From Acidimicrobiia bacterium (GTDB taxonomy: Bacteria; Actinomycetota; Acidimicrobiia; Spongiisociales; SHLN01): a stretch of 5,704 nt of DNA. Position 1 is the first letter of the stretch, and each line of letters opens with the position of its first letter. The position numbers and the translations under genes were made by a program. The stretch covers positions 1 to 5,704 of the forward strand of contig JABDOU010000032.1 of the NCBI GenBank assembly GCA_013043085.1, written 5' to 3'. Shown in pieces: positions 5,081 to 5,704 of this stretch. The notes beneath the pieces are model-generated. The model saw only the letters and a list, made by a program, of their open reading frames with translations, ran no database searches and was not told where the DNA came from.

Positions 5081-5260
5081 TGCCCCCGCGTATCGAGTAG
5101 CCGCAGGCTAGCGGATCGCCTTTCGCCGCCGTGTTACCAGGTTCGTCTCCTACATCCTCACGCCTGACGCCGACCAGTCGAGTTCAGGTAATGTGGTACC
5201 TCGCAATCGGCATGCCCTGGCGCTTGGCATCCGTAGGAGAGCGATGAGGCGGAGGCTTAC
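5081..5260. other. Intergenic remainder without a clear gene
   Basis: This stretch holds the decayed end of the duplication (5081-5110, with a 5-bp TAGCC-GCA-GGCTA hairpin at 5098-5110), then about 80 bp in which I see nothing specific, then the promoter and leader region of the membrane-anchored protein. No protein of convincing length is encoded on either strand. Confidence 0.6.
5189..5194 (+). promoter_or_regulatory. Possible -10 hexamer (TAATGT) for the membrane-anchored protein gene
   Basis: TAATGT fits the TAnnnT -10 pattern. CTGACG at 5164-5169 (4 of 6 to TTGACA) is a possible -35, but the 19-bp spacer is long. A transcript from here would have a leader of about 60 bases that includes the short ORF at 5244-5264. 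Confidence 0.3.
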
Positions 5261-5264
5261 ATGA
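5244..5264 (+). CDS. Possible six-codon leader ORF (MRRRLT)
   Basis: ATG 5244 is preceded by AGGAG (5235-5239) four bases away and encodes MRRRLT with three consecutive Arg codons (AGG CGG AGG). Its TGA overlaps the start of the next gene as ATGA at 5261-5264, the classic arrangement for translational coupling. The GGAGG that serves the next gene lies inside this ORF. The same frame is open back to 5112, so a longer Arg-rich peptide from GTG 5193 is also possible. Whether it is translated is unknown; so short an ORF can arise by chance. Confidence 0.3.
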   Translation: MRRRLT

Positions 5265-5704
5265 CACAGCGGGGACCCGGGTTTCAGCATGGGCGGCTGT
5301 ATCAGTATTTCGAGATTGGTGAGGACCCGAATCGCTGGGCGATTCGCATGGTTCCTGTTCTGGCGATTCTCTTCGGAGCGACCGTTTGGATCCTGGTTGG
5401 AATCGCCGGCGGAACAGGTCAGGGCGATGAGCCCGAGGTACTCGGAAATCAGTTAGAGGCCTCCGCCACTGCGCCCGATACCGGTCCGGACAATTTGCTC
5501 GTCATCGACGACGAGGAGGCCGGTTCGACATCGACAACGCAGTCCAACTCAACCACAACCGGTGCCCCGGAGGCGGGTACCGAAGTTGCCGATGACGTAC
5601 CAACGGACGGAGACGTCACTTCCACCACACAGGCGAGCTCGAACCAGACGACGGCGACCAGCCCGTCCTCGTCGAGTGGTGGGACGAACAATGACACTTC
5701 GAAC
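5261..5704 (+). CDS. Membrane-anchored protein with Thr/Ser-rich exported linker, N-terminal part
   Basis: The frame is open from ATG 5261 to the right edge (148 codons, no stop), so the C-terminal part is missing. ATG 5261 has GGAGG five bases upstream, the best ribosome binding site in the window. Residues 1-28 are hydrophilic (GRLYQYFEIGEDPNRWAIR); residues about 30-50 (MVPVLAILFGATVWILVGIAG) form one membrane helix. Arg25 and Arg29 before it and acidic residues after it predict the N-terminus inside and the rest outside. There is no obvious signal-peptidase site or lipobox, so a signal anchor is likelier. Residues about 66-148 are low complexity, rich in Thr, Ser, Asn, Gly and Asp/Glu (STSTTQSNSTTT, TSPSSSSGG). 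Such linkers hold a surface domain away from the membrane, and that domain would lie beyond the window. Function is unknown. Confidence 0.8.
   Translation, partial: MTQRGPGFQHGRLYQYFEIGEDPNRWAIRMVPVLAILFGATVWILVGIAGGTGQGDEPEVLGNQLEASATAPDTGPDNLLVIDDEEAGSTSTTQSNSTTTGAPEAGTEVADDVPTDGDVTSTTQASSNQTTATSPSSSSGGTNNDTSN

Noticed and set aside
4903..5110. CRISPR array or integrase attachment site
   Set aside because: There are only two degenerate copies without regular spacers, and no cas gene, integrase or element-sized insert is present. Integrases mostly use the anticodon or T-arm side of a tRNA, while here the 5' half is duplicated.
5449..5697. An 82-codon minus-strand frame rich in Val, Ser and Ala
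   Set aside because: It mirrors the low-complexity Thr/Ser-rich linker of the plus-strand gene, which has a strong ribosome binding site and a membrane anchor.

Overview
The window reads as part of a chromosome of a moderately GC-rich, probably actinobacterial organism. The clues are a DUF2237 protein, a DUF3052-type protein with the VAGYSGTPL start and the DETWSGL end, an ACT-malic enzyme fusion, several genes whose -10-like hexamer sits where a leaderless transcript would be expected, and a membrane protein with a Thr/Ser-rich 'STTT' linker of the kind I associate with Acidimicrobiia and relatives. The class-level placement is inference; the gene families are seen.

Layout, left to right. 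(1) The end of an endonuclease/exonuclease/phosphatase-fold protein runs in from the left edge (+). (2) An EamA/DMT-type 10-helix transporter (+). (3) Two small conserved proteins on the minus strand, DUF3052-type then DUF2237. The DUF2237 stop codon and the transporter stop codon share one CTAG palindrome. (4) A 104-bp divergent promoter region with an inverted repeat. (5) An NAD-type malic enzyme with an N-terminal ACT domain (+). (6) Convergent to it and overlapping its 3' end by 22 bp, an unrecognised minus-strand protein with a possible dimeric alpha/beta-barrel region, preceded by a dienelactone-hydrolase-like alpha/beta hydrolase. (7) A tRNA-Val(GAC) gene on the minus strand, only 11 bp upstream of the hydrolase start. 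(8) About 330 bp without a clear protein gene, about half of it repeats: a degenerate tandem duplication containing a second copy of the 5' half of the tRNA-Val, four CTACGTA words, a 14-bp perfect palindrome and two strong hairpins with the same GAA loop. (9) A membrane-anchored protein (+) with a low-complexity exported region that runs off the right edge. It is preceded by a possible six-codon Arg-rich leader ORF whose stop overlaps its start codon (ATGA).

Most of the genes are ordinary housekeeping or accessory metabolism and do not form one pathway. The malic enzyme links malate to pyruvate, and its ACT domain suggests allosteric control by a small ligand. The part most worth attention is the tRNA-Val neighbourhood: the half-tRNA duplication with its palindromes, and the likely tRNA-mRNA joint transcript into the hydrolase. 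I see no defence system, CRISPR array, transposase, integrase or biosynthetic cluster.
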